Below, one piece after another: positions 34,453-42,885 of a stretch of 64,000 nt of DNA. A program made the translations under genes and the position numbers. This DNA is from Bifidobacterium breve DSM 20213 = JCM 1192 (GTDB taxonomy: Bacteria > Actinomycetota > Actinomycetes > Actinomycetales > Bifidobacteriaceae). The notes beneath the pieces are model-generated. The model was not told where the DNA came from. It worked only from the letters and a program-made list of their open reading frames with translations, and searched no databases. The stretch covers positions 1,178,001-1,242,000 of the forward strand of contig NZ_AP012324.1 of the NCBI RefSeq assembly GCF_001025175.1, given 5' to 3'. Positions within the stretch are counted from its first letter, which is position 1, and each line of letters begins with the position of its first letter.

Positions 34453-35892
34453 CCCCCCCCCCAAAAAAAATGGCGAAGGGCGGGTTCCAGTGATCGTCGC
34501 AACGCCTGGCTGACTGATGGGAGGGCCAGGTGGACAGGTGGGTGTTCGAGGGCGTGGAGTACGCGACGCGTGGCGAGATGTGCGCGGCGCGGCGGCGCCG
34601 CTACGCCGAGCTGCTGGAGGCGGGCATGAACTTCACGCAGGCCGCGCGGGCGGTGGGCGTGTCCAAACGCACCGGCAAGGTGTGGCGCAACGGAAGGACA
34701 CGATCGAACGGCAGGAACGAGAAGCCATCGGTGGACTGGTATCGTTCCACCGTGGACATTCCCCAAAAGATCAGTTCGAGGTATCTGAGCCAGGACGAGC
34801 GCATCAGCATCGCCGACTGGCGGAAGGCCGGCATGAGCGTGCGCGGGATCGCGCGCACGCTCAATCGTCTCGTGTCGACCGCCAGCCGCGAGCTGGTGCG
34901 CAACACGAATCCCGCGACCGGCATGTACGAGCCGTACCGGCCCCAGCAGATGAGCGCGGACGGCCCAGACGACCCAAGCCCGCGAAGATCCATACGGTGC
35001 CCGGCCTGCTCGCATACATTCGTGCAGGATTGCGGGCGCATTGGAGTCCCGAGCAGATCGCGGGGCGCCTGCGCGCCGATTTCCCGGATAATGATGCTAT
35101 GCATGTGTGCGCGGAGACGATCTACCAGGCCATCTACGTCCAGGCCAAAGGCGAACTGAAAAAGGACGTCATCAAGGCCCTGAGGAGCGGGCGCGCCCAA
35201 CGCCGGCCGCACGGGCAGGCGGGTTCGCGCAGGCCCGTTTCCGCGAGCCCATGATCATGATCAGCGAGCGGCCCGCCGAAGTCGAGGACCGGGCGATACC
35301 CGGTCATTGGGAAGGCGACCTGATCTGCAGCGCGGCCAACAAAAGCGCGATCGGCACGCTCGTGGAACGCTCGACACGGTTCACGATCCTCCTGCACCTG
35401 CCCGACGGGCACGACGCCAAACACGTCCGGCAGGCCGTCATCCGGAAAATGCAATACCTGCCCAAGCTCCTGAGGAACTCGCTGACCTGGGACCAGGGAA
35501 GCGAGCTCACCCTGCACAAACGCATCTCGACCACGCTGGACATGCAGGTGTATTTCCGCGACCCGCATTCACCCTGGCAGCGCGGCACCAACGAGAACAC
35601 CAACGGGCTCCTGCGCCAATACTTCCCCAAGGGCACCGACCTGAGCGCATACCCCGAGGACTACCTCGACGCGGTCGCCGAGGAACTCAACGACCGGCCC
35701 CGCAAAACACTCGGCTACAGGAAACCATCCGAGAAAATACTCGAACTCATCAACACAGCATGATACGATTGCACCAATCCAAGACCGCCATCAAGAGCGG
35801 CAAAACACACAGGTGTTGCAACCACCACTAAAATCCGCCAAGCCCACCTTGCCGAATGGGGTGTCGAACATGGAATCCGTCTTGGGGGGGGG
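34453..35892 (+). mobile_element. IS30-family insertion sequence, inactive
   Basis: About 1.44 kb. The left end has a run of ten C then A8 (34453-34470); the right end has TT then nine G (35882-35892), so the ends are inverted homopolymer-bearing repeats. The single transposase gene is broken twice. It sits between a cut 5' gene scrap and a cut toxin scrap, so insertion or associated deletion removed the sequence between. Ends are approximate. Confidence 0.8.
34530..35763 (+). pseudogene. IS30-family transposase, two frameshifts
   Basis: Starts at GTG 34530 (MDRWVFEGVEYATRGEM). The N-terminal HTHs are intact (AARAVGVSKRTGKVWRNGR; SQDERISIADWRKAGMSVRG). A first frame change lies near 34965-34975 and a second near 35230. 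The catalytic core is then intact: HWEGDLICSAANKSAIG, LTWDQGSEL and SPWQRGTNENTNGLLRQYFP, the DDE residues and the terminal NDRPRKTLGYRKPSE. Two shifts argue for loss of function rather than programmed frameshifting. Confidence 0.9.
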
Positions 35893-35904
35893 CGTGCGGT
35901 AGTC

Positions 35905-35946
35905 GCATTCGTAACAACAATCCGCTTGAATGAGCTGCTGAGCAAA
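35905..35946 (+). pseudogene. 3' scrap resembling the YafQ toxin end
   Basis: The sequence before the convergent regulator reads ...NELLSK and a TAG, and the next ~20 bp match the end and downstream bases of the toxin at 25510-25540 (GAACTGTTGGGCAGATAG versus GAGCTGCTGAGCAAATAG). Suggests that a toxin-antitoxin pair once lay here, removed with the IS30 event. Confidence 0.5.
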
Positions 35947-35954
35947 TAGCAGGT

Positions 35955-36623
35955 CTACATGCCTGCTTTGAACCAGCCGATGGCGATTTGAGTGCGATTG
36001 CGCAGGCCCAAAGTTGCGAGGATACGGGTCACGGCACGTTTGACGGAGGCAGGTTCGACGGTGAGTTGATTGGCGATTTCCTCGTTGATGAGCCCTTCGG
36101 AGATGAGTGCGCAGATTTCACGCTGGCGAGGGGTGAGTGCGTCGAAAGCTTTGCGTATTTCTTGCTGGCGCTGGCTGCTGGTGGGATGCGGAACGCCTCG
36201 TTCAAGCACTTGTCTGGTGATTCGTGGGGTGAGTATTGCGTCACCGTTGGCGATGGCGTGAACCGCGTCGATGAGGTTGTGCTTGGTGACGTCCTTGAGC
36301 AGGAAGCCGCTGGCTCCGGCGTCGAGACCACCAAAGGCGTAATCGTCCTCGTCGTACGTGGTAAGGATGAGAATGCTGATGGTGGGCCAGCGTCTGGTGA
36401 TGCGGCGAGTGGCTTCGATGCCGTCCATACCGGGCATCCGCACATCCATGAGGATTACATTCGGCAATGGACGATGCTGAACGGCGAGCTGTTCGAGCGT
36501 CTCGATGGCGGATCGGCCGTCAGCGGACTGGGCAGTGACGACGATGTCGGAAGCATCGTCAAGCATGAGTTGGAAGCCAAGTCGCGCGAAACGCTGGTCG
36601 TCTACGAGCATTATACGAATCAT
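35955..36623 (-). CDS. NarL/LuxR-family response regulator
   Basis: 222 residues from ATG 36623, overlapping the kinase stop (ATGA). Receiver: VDDQ (D8, D9), phospho-acceptor D60 in ILMDVRMPGMDG, TTYDEDDY, GFLLKDV. DNA-binding domain: LTPRQREICALISEGLINEE, ASVKRAVTRILATLGLRNRT and the end QIAIGWFKAGM. The same terminal segment is found as scraps at 25536 and 44440. Last gene of a four-gene ABC/two-component operon. Confidence 0.95.
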   Translation of the reverse strand: MIRIMLVDDQRFARLGFQLMLDDASDIVVTAQSADGRSAIETLEQLAVQHRPLPNVILMDVRMPGMDGIEATRRITRRWPTISILILTTYDEDDYAFGGLDAGASGFLLKDVTKHNLIDAVHAIANGDAILTPRITRQVLERGVPHPTSSQRQQEIRKAFDALTPRQREICALISEGLINEEIANQLTVEPASVKRAVTRILATLGLRNRTQIAIGWFKAGM

Positions 36624-37840
36624 GCGGTGTGGTCCTTTTCGTTCACTCCGTTGGACGGGATGGTCGCCTCGACGACCCATTCGCCGTCTTCGTTTGGACC
36701 GTATTCGAAGATGCCGCTTGCCGATTCGACGCGGTGGAATAGACGGACGAGCCCAGTACCGTCATCCTTGCGCGCGTCCTTGCGCGCGGGACTGCCGTCA
36801 TTGCGGATAATCACGGCGACGGTGCCGTTCTCGCTGTGGTTCCAGGCGATGCTGATATGCACCACGTTCTGTCCGTGACGTATGGCGTTGGTGATGGCTT
36901 CGCGAGTCACATCGAAACACAAATCAGCCTGAGCTTCGTCATCGGCGCGCGTACCAGTCTCGGTGAACACCGTGACGATGCCCAGCCGGCGTGCGTGCGC
37001 GAGAATCGGCCGAATGTCATCCCATGAATGCTGGTCTGATTCTTGGGTGTGCGTATCGTCACCGTTCGCCGCTCCATCGAACTCGGTCAGTGCGCGGACG
37101 GCTTTGCGCGTGTCGCCCAGACTCTCTCGTGCGATTTCGTTGATGCCGTGCAGCGCATCCTCCACGCGTGGGTCATCGGTTTTGCCGGCCAGACCCTCAG
37201 ACAGTGCGATGATTACGGTCAGATCCTGGCCCACACTGTCGTGCAGTTGACCGGCTATGCGCGAACGGCGTATTGCGGCATCGCGTTGGAAGGCCAGCTC
37301 GGCTGCCCGCCGGCATTCCTCGGCAGCTTTGTGTTCGGCTTCCTTGGCCTGTTGCCTGCCACGTACTGCAAGCGCGCCGCCTCCCACGGCTGCCAACGTT
37401 ACCACTCGACTCACCCATTCGGTCGCGAGAACGTCCGGATGCACCATGATGGCCGACGCGGTCATCGACAGCATCATGCCGATGCCTCCAACGCACAGCC
37501 CGCGCCCCCTCGCTGTCCGGGCGAACGCATAGCAGGCGACGAGCGTCTGAATCATCACGATTGAGTCCAACCGCCAGTACGAGGCAACTATTAACAATAC
37601 CGCTTCAAGCGCCAAGGCAACGGCTGGCAGCCAGTAACGGACAAGCAGTATCGCACTGCTGGCTATGGTCATCGCCAGCAGCAGAGCCAATCCCAGCGGA
37701 TCTTTGGCAAACGTATACATGGTGTCGGCCGGCGCTCCGATCGCATGCTCCCACAGCATCGCTGCACATTCGACCACGGCGATGACCAGTGGCACGGCCA
37801 GGACCGTGACCTTATTGGCCTGCGCGGATTGCGGTTTCAT
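36620..37840 (-). CDS. Sensor histidine kinase, HisKA_3 class
   Basis: 406 residues from ATG 37840; an in-frame ATG at 37849 would add three. Five or six membrane segments (13-150) with almost no external loops, then a coiled linker and RRSRIAGQLHDSVGQDLTVI with phospho-acceptor H200. HATPase motifs: N-box EAITNAIRHG, VIIRNDGSP, GTGLVRLFHRVESASG. Intramembrane sensing is likely. Lies between the FtsX-type permease (42 bp) and its regulator. Confidence 0.93.
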   Translation of the reverse strand: MKPQSAQANKVTVLAVPLVIAVVECAAMLWEHAIGAPADTMYTFAKDPLGLALLLAMTIASSAILLVRYWLPAVALALEAVLLIVASYWRLDSIVMIQTLVACYAFARTARGRGLCVGGIGMMLSMTASAIMVHPDVLATEWVSRVVTLAAVGGGALAVRGRQQAKEAEHKAAEECRRAAELAFQRDAAIRRSRIAGQLHDSVGQDLTVIIALSEGLAGKTDDPRVEDALHGINEIARESLGDTRKAVRALTEFDGAANGDDTHTQESDQHSWDDIRPILAHARRLGIVTVFTETGTRADDEAQADLCFDVTREAITNAIRHGQNVVHISIAWNHSENGTVAVIIRNDGSPARKDARKDDGTGLVRLFHRVESASGIFEYGPNEDGEWVVEATIPSNGVNEKDHTA

Positions 37841-37881
37841 GGCTCCCATTGTGGCTCTTTTTGTATGATGTTGCGTGCATG

Positions 37882-39306
37882 TCAGCATGTGCGTATCGTG
37901 TCGGCCACGCTGCGGTGTAGCGCGGGGCGAATCTGCGTGAACTGGATGAGGAACAATGCCAGCCAGCAGGCCGTGCCCATGCCGATTACGCCCGGCCATG
38001 GGATTTCGGCCACGGGGATGCCGACGAGCGCCGCGGATCTTGCGGCGAAAACGCTTGCGCTGACGGCGACCGGGATGAGCGAGAGAATGACCGCGCCGGC
38101 GGCCAGCTGCAGGCTCTGCCAGAGATACATGCGGATCACACGACGTGGGGACAGGCCGATGCTGCGCAGCAATGCCTGGTCGGCGACCATGCTGCGGTTC
38201 GACAGGGCGATGACCGCCATGCTGGTGGCCAGGGACACGATGCACAGCATCGTTATGAGCAGCAGCGAGTCCGCGTAGTTCAGGCTCTTCGGATGGCCGC
38301 CCAAGGCGAGTATCCGGCCATAGGATCGCGCGCAGGTCAGCAGGGTGACCGACAGTCCCATGGCAAGGGCGAGCGGGGCAATCGTGTTCGTGTTGCTGGC
38401 GGCCTTCGCCTCGGCGGAACGGGCGGCGAGCACGCCGGTCGCGGACCCGCACAGGCGACACACGACACGTCCGATGCCCAACAGAATCGGAATCAGCATG
38501 CTGACAAGGATGTACATGCCGAACGAGGCGATGATGCCGGCCCACAGCGCGCTGTTGAATGTCTGCCCCGCCTCCTGGCCGAACGCGAGCGCCCGTGGCG
38601 TGCCCATGCCGGAGAACGCCAATGCCAGCGCCGCCGCCATGACAATCAAACCAAGTGCCCAGTGCGCCCAAGACCGCCAACCGTGCCGTATCCCGATGGC
38701 TCCCGTGCCGCGAATCACCTCGATGGGACGGATCTTCGCTGCGCGCAGCGAGGGGATGGACGCGCCCAACATGCACGTGGCCACACCCAACAGCAGGGAT
38801 CCGAGCCACGCGGCCATCGACGGCGTGAACGCAGGAGGTGCGAACGAGCCGAATCCATCGGCGAAGCTTTCCGCAGCCATGGCGTTGAACTCGGGAACCG
38901 CCAGCAGGCTGGCCGGCACTGCAGCCAGAGAGCCGATCAGGGAACCGAACAGGCTCGCCACACCCACGAGCATCCACATGCTGGCAAGCACCTGACTCGG
39001 GCTGGCGCCCATAAGCCGCCATTGCGCGAACGTGCTGTGAATACGGTTGACCGTGGCCGAGCCGACCACCGTCAACGAGAAGAACGCGAGTAATGACACC
39101 ACCACATAGATCGTGACCGACACCATGCCGAACTCGGCCGGATCAAGACCCGCCTGCCGCGCGGCCAATGTGAACGACGGAGACGAGGTCCACACGAATT
39201 GGTTCATGCATATGCCCACCAGCGTGGTCACCACTGCGACCACCAGAATCGTGGGTACCCATCCCGTGACATTGTCGCGGAACACACGCAGCACATACCT
39301 AGCCAC
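37882..39306 (-). CDS. ABC transporter permease, FtsX type
   Basis: 474 residues; GTG start at 39306 after AAGGAGG, overlapping the ATPase end by 8 bp. Duplicated FtsX-like layout with about eight membrane segments: an N-terminal one, an FtsX block (HSTFAQWRLMGASPSQVLAS ... LFGSLIGSLAAVPASLLA), a central loop with SIPSLRAAKIRPIEVIRGTG, and a second FtsX block (QALLRSIGLSPRRVIRMYLW). No large external domain, unlike BceB. Together with the ATPase and the kinase/regulator it forms a probable peptide-sensing detoxification module. Confidence 0.92.
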   Translation of the reverse strand: MARYVLRVFRDNVTGWVPTILVVAVVTTLVGICMNQFVWTSSPSFTLAARQAGLDPAEFGMVSVTIYVVVSLLAFFSLTVVGSATVNRIHSTFAQWRLMGASPSQVLASMWMLVGVASLFGSLIGSLAAVPASLLAVPEFNAMAAESFADGFGSFAPPAFTPSMAAWLGSLLLGVATCMLGASIPSLRAAKIRPIEVIRGTGAIGIRHGWRSWAHWALGLIVMAAALALAFSGMGTPRALAFGQEAGQTFNSALWAGIIASFGMYILVSMLIPILLGIGRVVCRLCGSATGVLAARSAEAKAASNTNTIAPLALAMGLSVTLLTCARSYGRILALGGHPKSLNYADSLLLITMLCIVSLATSMAVIALSNRSMVADQALLRSIGLSPRRVIRMYLWQSLQLAAGAVILSLIPVAVSASVFAARSAALVGIPVAEIPWPGVIGMGTACWLALFLIQFTQIRPALHRSVADTIRTC

Positions 39307-40201
39307 GATGAGCCTCCTTCCGCTGCTGCGGATACGCCACGCGCTGGACCGGTCGGCCCGGTTGGACGGATTGGATAGGCTGGGCGTTCACCATCATCGG
39401 GCCGACAGACCGCGCCGCCGCAACCAACGGCGGCGACCCGGCCGGTACGAAAGTGCGGCGTATGCCATCGGCAATCTGCTCGGCGGTGAGTCTGCCAGCG
39501 ATGTGGGTGACCTGACCGTCGCGCAGGAAGATCACGTGGTCGGCCAAAGCGGCGGCATCCGTGTCATGCGTGACCATGACCACGCTGGAGCCCGCATCCG
39601 CCAGCTCGCGCAGCACCTGCAGCACAAGCTCGCTGTTCGCGGTGTCGAGCGCGCCGGTCGGCTCGTCGGCGAACACCACCGCCGGACGCATGAGCAGCGC
39701 ACGGCACAGGGCGACGCGCTGCTGTTCGCCACCGGACAGGGCGCTTACCGTCGTCTTCGCCCTCTGGCGAAGACCGAACCGGGACAGCAGCTGCGTGACC
39801 TGCACGTAGTCGGCCTTGCGATGGGCGAGCGAGAGCGGCAACATCACGTTCTCCTCGACCGTCAGATACGGCACGAGATTGTATTGCTGGAACACGAAAC
39901 CGATATGCCCGCGAATGAACCGCGAACGCCGTTCCTCATTCAGTGCGTAGACGTCGGTACCGCCGATGGTCACCCGCCCGGAATCGGGCCTGTCCAATCC
40001 GGACAGCACATACAGCAGCGAGGTCTTGCCTGCGCCGGACGGACCGACGATCGCCGTCAAGCCCGCTCCATCGATATCCAACGAAACATTATTGAGAACA
40101 GTCTGCGTGTTTGCGGGTCGGGAGGCGGTTCGAGCATCGAACCCTGTCCGTTTCACCAGTCCGAGCGCCTGAATCGGTGTGCCGGCATTTTGCCAAGTCA
40201 T
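39299..40201 (-). CDS. ABC transporter ATPase, LolD/BceA type
   Basis: 300 residues from ATG 40201. Walker A GPSGAGKTS (53-61), Q-loop VFQQYNLVPYLTVEENVMLP, signature LSGGEQQRVALCRALL, Walker B VVFADEPTGALD, H-loop VTHDTDAA. The C-terminus has an extra ~60 residues rich in Pro/Gln/Val (QPIQSVQPGRPVQRV) beyond the usual fold. First gene of the operon; a palindromic candidate operator lies about 85 bp upstream. Confidence 0.93.
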   Translation of the reverse strand: MTWQNAGTPIQALGLVKRTGFDARTASRPANTQTVLNNVSLDIDGAGLTAIVGPSGAGKTSLLYVLSGLDRPDSGRVTIGGTDVYALNEERRSRFIRGHIGFVFQQYNLVPYLTVEENVMLPLSLAHRKADYVQVTQLLSRFGLRQRAKTTVSALSGGEQQRVALCRALLMRPAVVFADEPTGALDTANSELVLQVLRELADAGSSVVMVTHDTDAAALADHVIFLRDGQVTHIAGRLTAEQIADGIRRTFVPAGSPPLVAAARSVGPMMVNAQPIQSVQPGRPVQRVAYPQQRKEAHRG

Positions 40202-40285
40202 GAGGTAGCCCCCTGTCGTGAAAGTTGACGCCGTTTTTCTCAACCTTCGCGCCAGGGGCATGGCAGGTCGAGGTAAACACGGAAA

Positions 40286-40305
40286 GTGACACCCTAGGGT
40301 GACAG
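40286..40305. promoter_or_regulatory. Palindrome upstream of the ABC/two-component operon
   Basis: CACCCTAGGGTG is a perfect 12-bp palindrome flanked by TGA repeats (GTGACACCCTAGGGTGACAG). 85-104 bp upstream of the ATPase start, so a possible site for the operon's own regulator. It differs from the dispersed motif. Confidence 0.5.
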
Positions 40306-40320
40306 ATTCCAGTAGCGTTC

Positions 40321-40395
40321 CATGACCGGCACCCAATATGCCCTCAACCAGACCAGCGACAACGAGGACCTGCCCGGCATCGTCCAACTGCCCGC
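40321..40395 (+). pseudogene. DUF2511 gene fragment
   Basis: About 70 bp encode GTQYALNQTSDNEDLPGI, nearly identical to the DUF2511 lipoprotein at 30400-30470. Neither the signal peptide nor the C-terminus is present. It ends at the 3' end of the convergent membrane-protein gene. Confidence 0.82.
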
Positions 40396-40929
40396 CTATG
40401 CCAAGTATGATGGACGGCTGCTCGTCATACTTGGTTCCTCCGGGAAGCGAATATCCTTCTGTCGTTTGCGGAAACAAGCCCTGCCGATGCCCAAGACCGC
40501 CAGATAAAGCAGGAACATCACGGGCACGACCCATGTCACGTACCGCCACGGGTCAATCTGGAACGTATCGAAGACGATGAACATGACGCCCCACACGTTG
40601 ATGGCGACGATCGCCAGAATCTGGGCGGCCGCCGAATCGAACCTGGATTCGGCCGGGCTGGTATCGTTCGCGTCGGCCGGAACGTCAGGCGTCCGCCCGG
40701 CGCGACGCATGAAGCCGAGCGCCGCCCACACGATGGCCGCCACCAACGCCACGGCCGCCGGCACCACCAGCTTCCAGAACTCCCCGTCATTCCAGCCGTA
40801 CCGGATGACGGCGCACGTGATGGCCGTGACGGCGGCCACGCCCAATGTGGCGGAAGCGCCGAAAAACCACAGCAGACCTTGATTCCGACGCCCACCATGG
40901 GAGGCCCGCACCTCATCGTCCGCAACCAT
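40396..40929 (-). CDS. Membrane protein, unknown function
   Basis: 177 residues from ATG 40929, after GGGGACG; ATGs at 40947 and 40977 are alternatives. Four hydrophobic segments: LLWFFGASATLGVAAVTAIT, LVVPAAVALVAAIVWAALGF, ILAIVAINVWGVMFIVF, YVTWVVPVMFLLYLAVLGIG. No family recognised. The last ~12 residues (SMTSSRPSYLA) may be foreign, as they adjoin the DUF2511 fragment. Dispersed palindrome site 5 lies 81 bp upstream. Confidence 0.68.
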   Translation of the reverse strand: MVADDEVRASHGGRRNQGLLWFFGASATLGVAAVTAITCAVIRYGWNDGEFWKLVVPAAVALVAAIVWAALGFMRRAGRTPDVPADANDTSPAESRFDSAAAQILAIVAINVWGVMFIVFDTFQIDPWRYVTWVVPVMFLLYLAVLGIGRACFRKRQKDIRFPEEPSMTSSRPSYLA

Positions 40930-41010
40930 ATCGTCCCCGCATTCCATAAAGTCCGACGCGTACGCATGCCATCTCAATTATGGCACTCAAAGAGTCAATC
41001 AGACAACATG

Positions 41011-41032
41011 CTGTCAAGCGATCGCATGACAG
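41011..41032 (-). promoter_or_regulatory. Dispersed palindrome, site 5 (best copy)
   Basis: TGTCAAGCG AT CGCATGACA, one mismatched pair from perfect. Downstream on the minus strand TTGTCT, 18 bp, CATAAT resembles a promoter for the membrane protein at 40929. The remainder of 40930-41260 holds only the plus-strand promoter below. Confidence 0.7.
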
Positions 41033-41193
41033 GAATCGGCTATCCGTCAATGCCTTAGGGTGCTGTCGATGCATATCCGATTGACCGATGCTTCTACATG
41101 CGTGCCGACATGTGCCGGTCCTTCGCGTCCGCGTACGCATTCTTACATCACGACCTCAAACTAATCTACGAAAAACTTTAAACAGATATCTAT

Positions 41194-41221
41194 TTGATTT
41201 TAATATTATTTATGGTATACT
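41194..41221 (+). promoter_or_regulatory. Sigma-A-like promoter for the DUF2089 pair
   Basis: TTGATT, 16 bp, TATACT in a strongly AT-rich stretch 40 bp before the start codon. Confidence 0.65.
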
Positions 41222-41260
41222 TAATTTTATTAAACCCGCCGTGAATTGAAGGAGGCAGGT

Positions 41261-41563
41261 ATGGATACGACGATGATCCCGCCGTGGATGTCGAACCTCG
41301 ATGACGAGGATATGACGTTCATCAAACGGTTTCTGCTCGCATCAGGCTCCATGAAGGAGGTCGCCGCGCAGTACGACGTCTCCTACCCCACCGTTCGGCT
41401 TCGGCTCGACCGGCTCATCCAGAAAATCAAGTTGGGCGAGCAGATCGAGAACGAGCCGTATATCGCGCTCATCAAACGGCTCGCGGTCGACGACAAGCTC
41501 GACTTCGACACCGCCAAAATCCTCATCAGCGAATATCGCAAGCAGCTCAAGCAAGGAGAGTAA
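41261..41563 (+). CDS. DUF2089 family protein (HTH-like)
   Basis: 100 residues from ATG 41261, after GAAGGAGG. The DUF2089 domain is evident: PPWMSNLDDEDMTFIKRFLL, then GSMKEVAAQYDVSYPTVRLR, a helix-turn-helix-like segment, and a charged C-terminal helix. DUF2089 proteins usually pair with small membrane proteins and are thought to be regulators. A membrane-protein gene follows after 2 bp. The upstream region is unlike the GC-rich neighbours. Confidence 0.85.
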   Translation: MDTTMIPPWMSNLDDEDMTFIKRFLLASGSMKEVAAQYDVSYPTVRLRLDRLIQKIKLGEQIENEPYIALIKRLAVDDKLDFDTAKILISEYRKQLKQGE

Positions 41564-41565
41564 TC

Positions 41566-41910
41566 ATGATTGGCGCCACAAGATTTGCCGTAGTGTTTTT
41601 CGTGTTTCTCATCGCCATCTGCATCGGCTTCATCATATTGCAGATCAGGCTTTCGAAGATGGACAGCAAGTGGCCCGGTCTGGTATTGCCCGCCATCACA
41701 TTGCTGCTGTCGCTTGTGGCGGCGATTACCGTCTTCGCCAGGGCGGACATCGGTGCGTATGGCAACATGTGGAACGTCGTGCTTTCCGCATTCATCGCGT
41801 TCCTGTCCAACAACGTATCCACCATCGTGCTGGCCGGCATCTACTTGTATCAGCGTGACAAGATCAATCGTCGCGCCGAGCTGGCCCGTATGAACGTTCA
41901 GGACCTGTAA
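41566..41910 (+). CDS. Small membrane protein paired with DUF2089
   Basis: 114 residues with three hydrophobic segments (FAVVFFVFLIAICIGFIIL, LVLPAITLLLSLVAAITVFA, VVLSAFIAFLSNNVSTIVLA) and a basic tail. Two bases after the DUF2089 stop, clearly co-transcribed. Function unknown. The bases 41911-42050 after it show no gene. Confidence 0.75.
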   Translation: MIGATRFAVVFFVFLIAICIGFIILQIRLSKMDSKWPGLVLPAITLLLSLVAAITVFARADIGAYGNMWNVVLSAFIAFLSNNVSTIVLAGIYLYQRDKINRRAELARMNVQDL

Positions 41911-42050
41911 CTCACTGTGCAAAACACGCAGACTGAACCCTACGCCGCTTATGCCGACTCATCATCTTTTGCGCCGCTTCGCGCAGCTTGGATGATTAAG
42001 CCGGTGACGTGGTCGCAGGGTTCGTCGCGCAATCGGAGCCGGACGCCCTG

Positions 42051-42464
42051 TCATTTCGGCTGATTCCGTACATCCTGTTCCGCCGCGAACCGTTCGGCGA
42101 TTTGCCGTGCGTGGATGTTCTTGGCTTCGTTGACGAAGTCGGCGCATGCCTTGCTGCCGTAGAGCGCCTCACCACACGGGTCGGCGAAACGCGGATCGCC
42201 GACCAGCGCGGAGCGAATGGCCCCGAACGAGCCGGACAGCGGCATGGCGTTCATCACGGTCGCGGTTTGATTCTGTGCCGCCCGGGTGCGGGCGGTCTTG
42301 ACCAGACCGGTCTCGTCGCAGTAGCGCAACGTGCGCGTCGTCACGCCGCTGATCAATGCCGCCTGATCAATGGGCCACAACCGGCCCGTATCCAGCGGAT
42401 TGCCCTCCACATCGAACGCGCCGGAACCGTTGACGGCGTTCGCCGTGTTGTCGTTCTCGTTCAT
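42051..42464 (-). pseudogene. MerR-type regulator with internal deletion
   Basis: Reads LWPIDQAALISGVTTRTLRY and CDETGLVKTAR, a MerR helix-turn-helix, but the following GYRxY wing and dimerisation helix are absent. The frame jumps to SALVGDPRFADPCGEAL ... ACADFVNEAKNIHARQ, which looks like the C-terminal part of a TipAS-like effector domain. The 137-residue frame is open, so a shortened protein may be made, but an in-frame deletion is likely. Confidence 0.55.
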
Positions 42465-42885
42465 GATCGATCATCCCCCTTGAAGCCGATTATCCTCTAC
42501 CCGCCGTGCGTGTTTCGCGGCGTTGCCGTCAGGATAGACGTTTACGCAACGTCAACCGCAAGCGATAATGGGATGTATCGTTCAAGCCAGGCAATATGCC
42601 GTCAAGCAATCGCATGACAGCACCATGTTCGGCACATACCAGATGGAAGAATTGGCAAACCTTAAAAAATACCGCGGTTATTGCTGTGCCGAGAACGCCA
42701 ATATGACCATAGACGTGCTTTCCCGCTACACGTTATTCACCTGTCATGCGCCGATATCAATCAAAAGACACTTGCATAACCACCGCTACGCATCGCCAAT
42801 AACATACCGATGAGCCAGAATGAGGCCCAGGCCACGATGCTAATCCGTAAATAATACTGGTCAGAGTGGCAGGTACATTGGTCCT
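42465..42885. other. Gene-poor stretch with palindrome site 6
   Basis: Upstream of the MerR remnant. It holds the dispersed palindrome (42599-42620). A short plus-strand frame at 42625-42813 (MFGTYQMEELANLKKYRGYC) has no ribosome site and no recognised family. Nothing else is seen. Confidence 0.5.
42599..42620 (-). promoter_or_regulatory. Dispersed palindrome, site 6
   Basis: CGTCAAGCA AT CGCATGACA, 135 bp upstream of the MerR remnant; TTGCCT, 18 bp, CATTAT follows on the minus strand. Confidence 0.6.

Noticed and set aside
34965-35230. Programmed frameshifting in the IS30 transposase
   Set aside because: Two separate shifts without a classical slippery heptamer; IS30 transposases are normally one frame.
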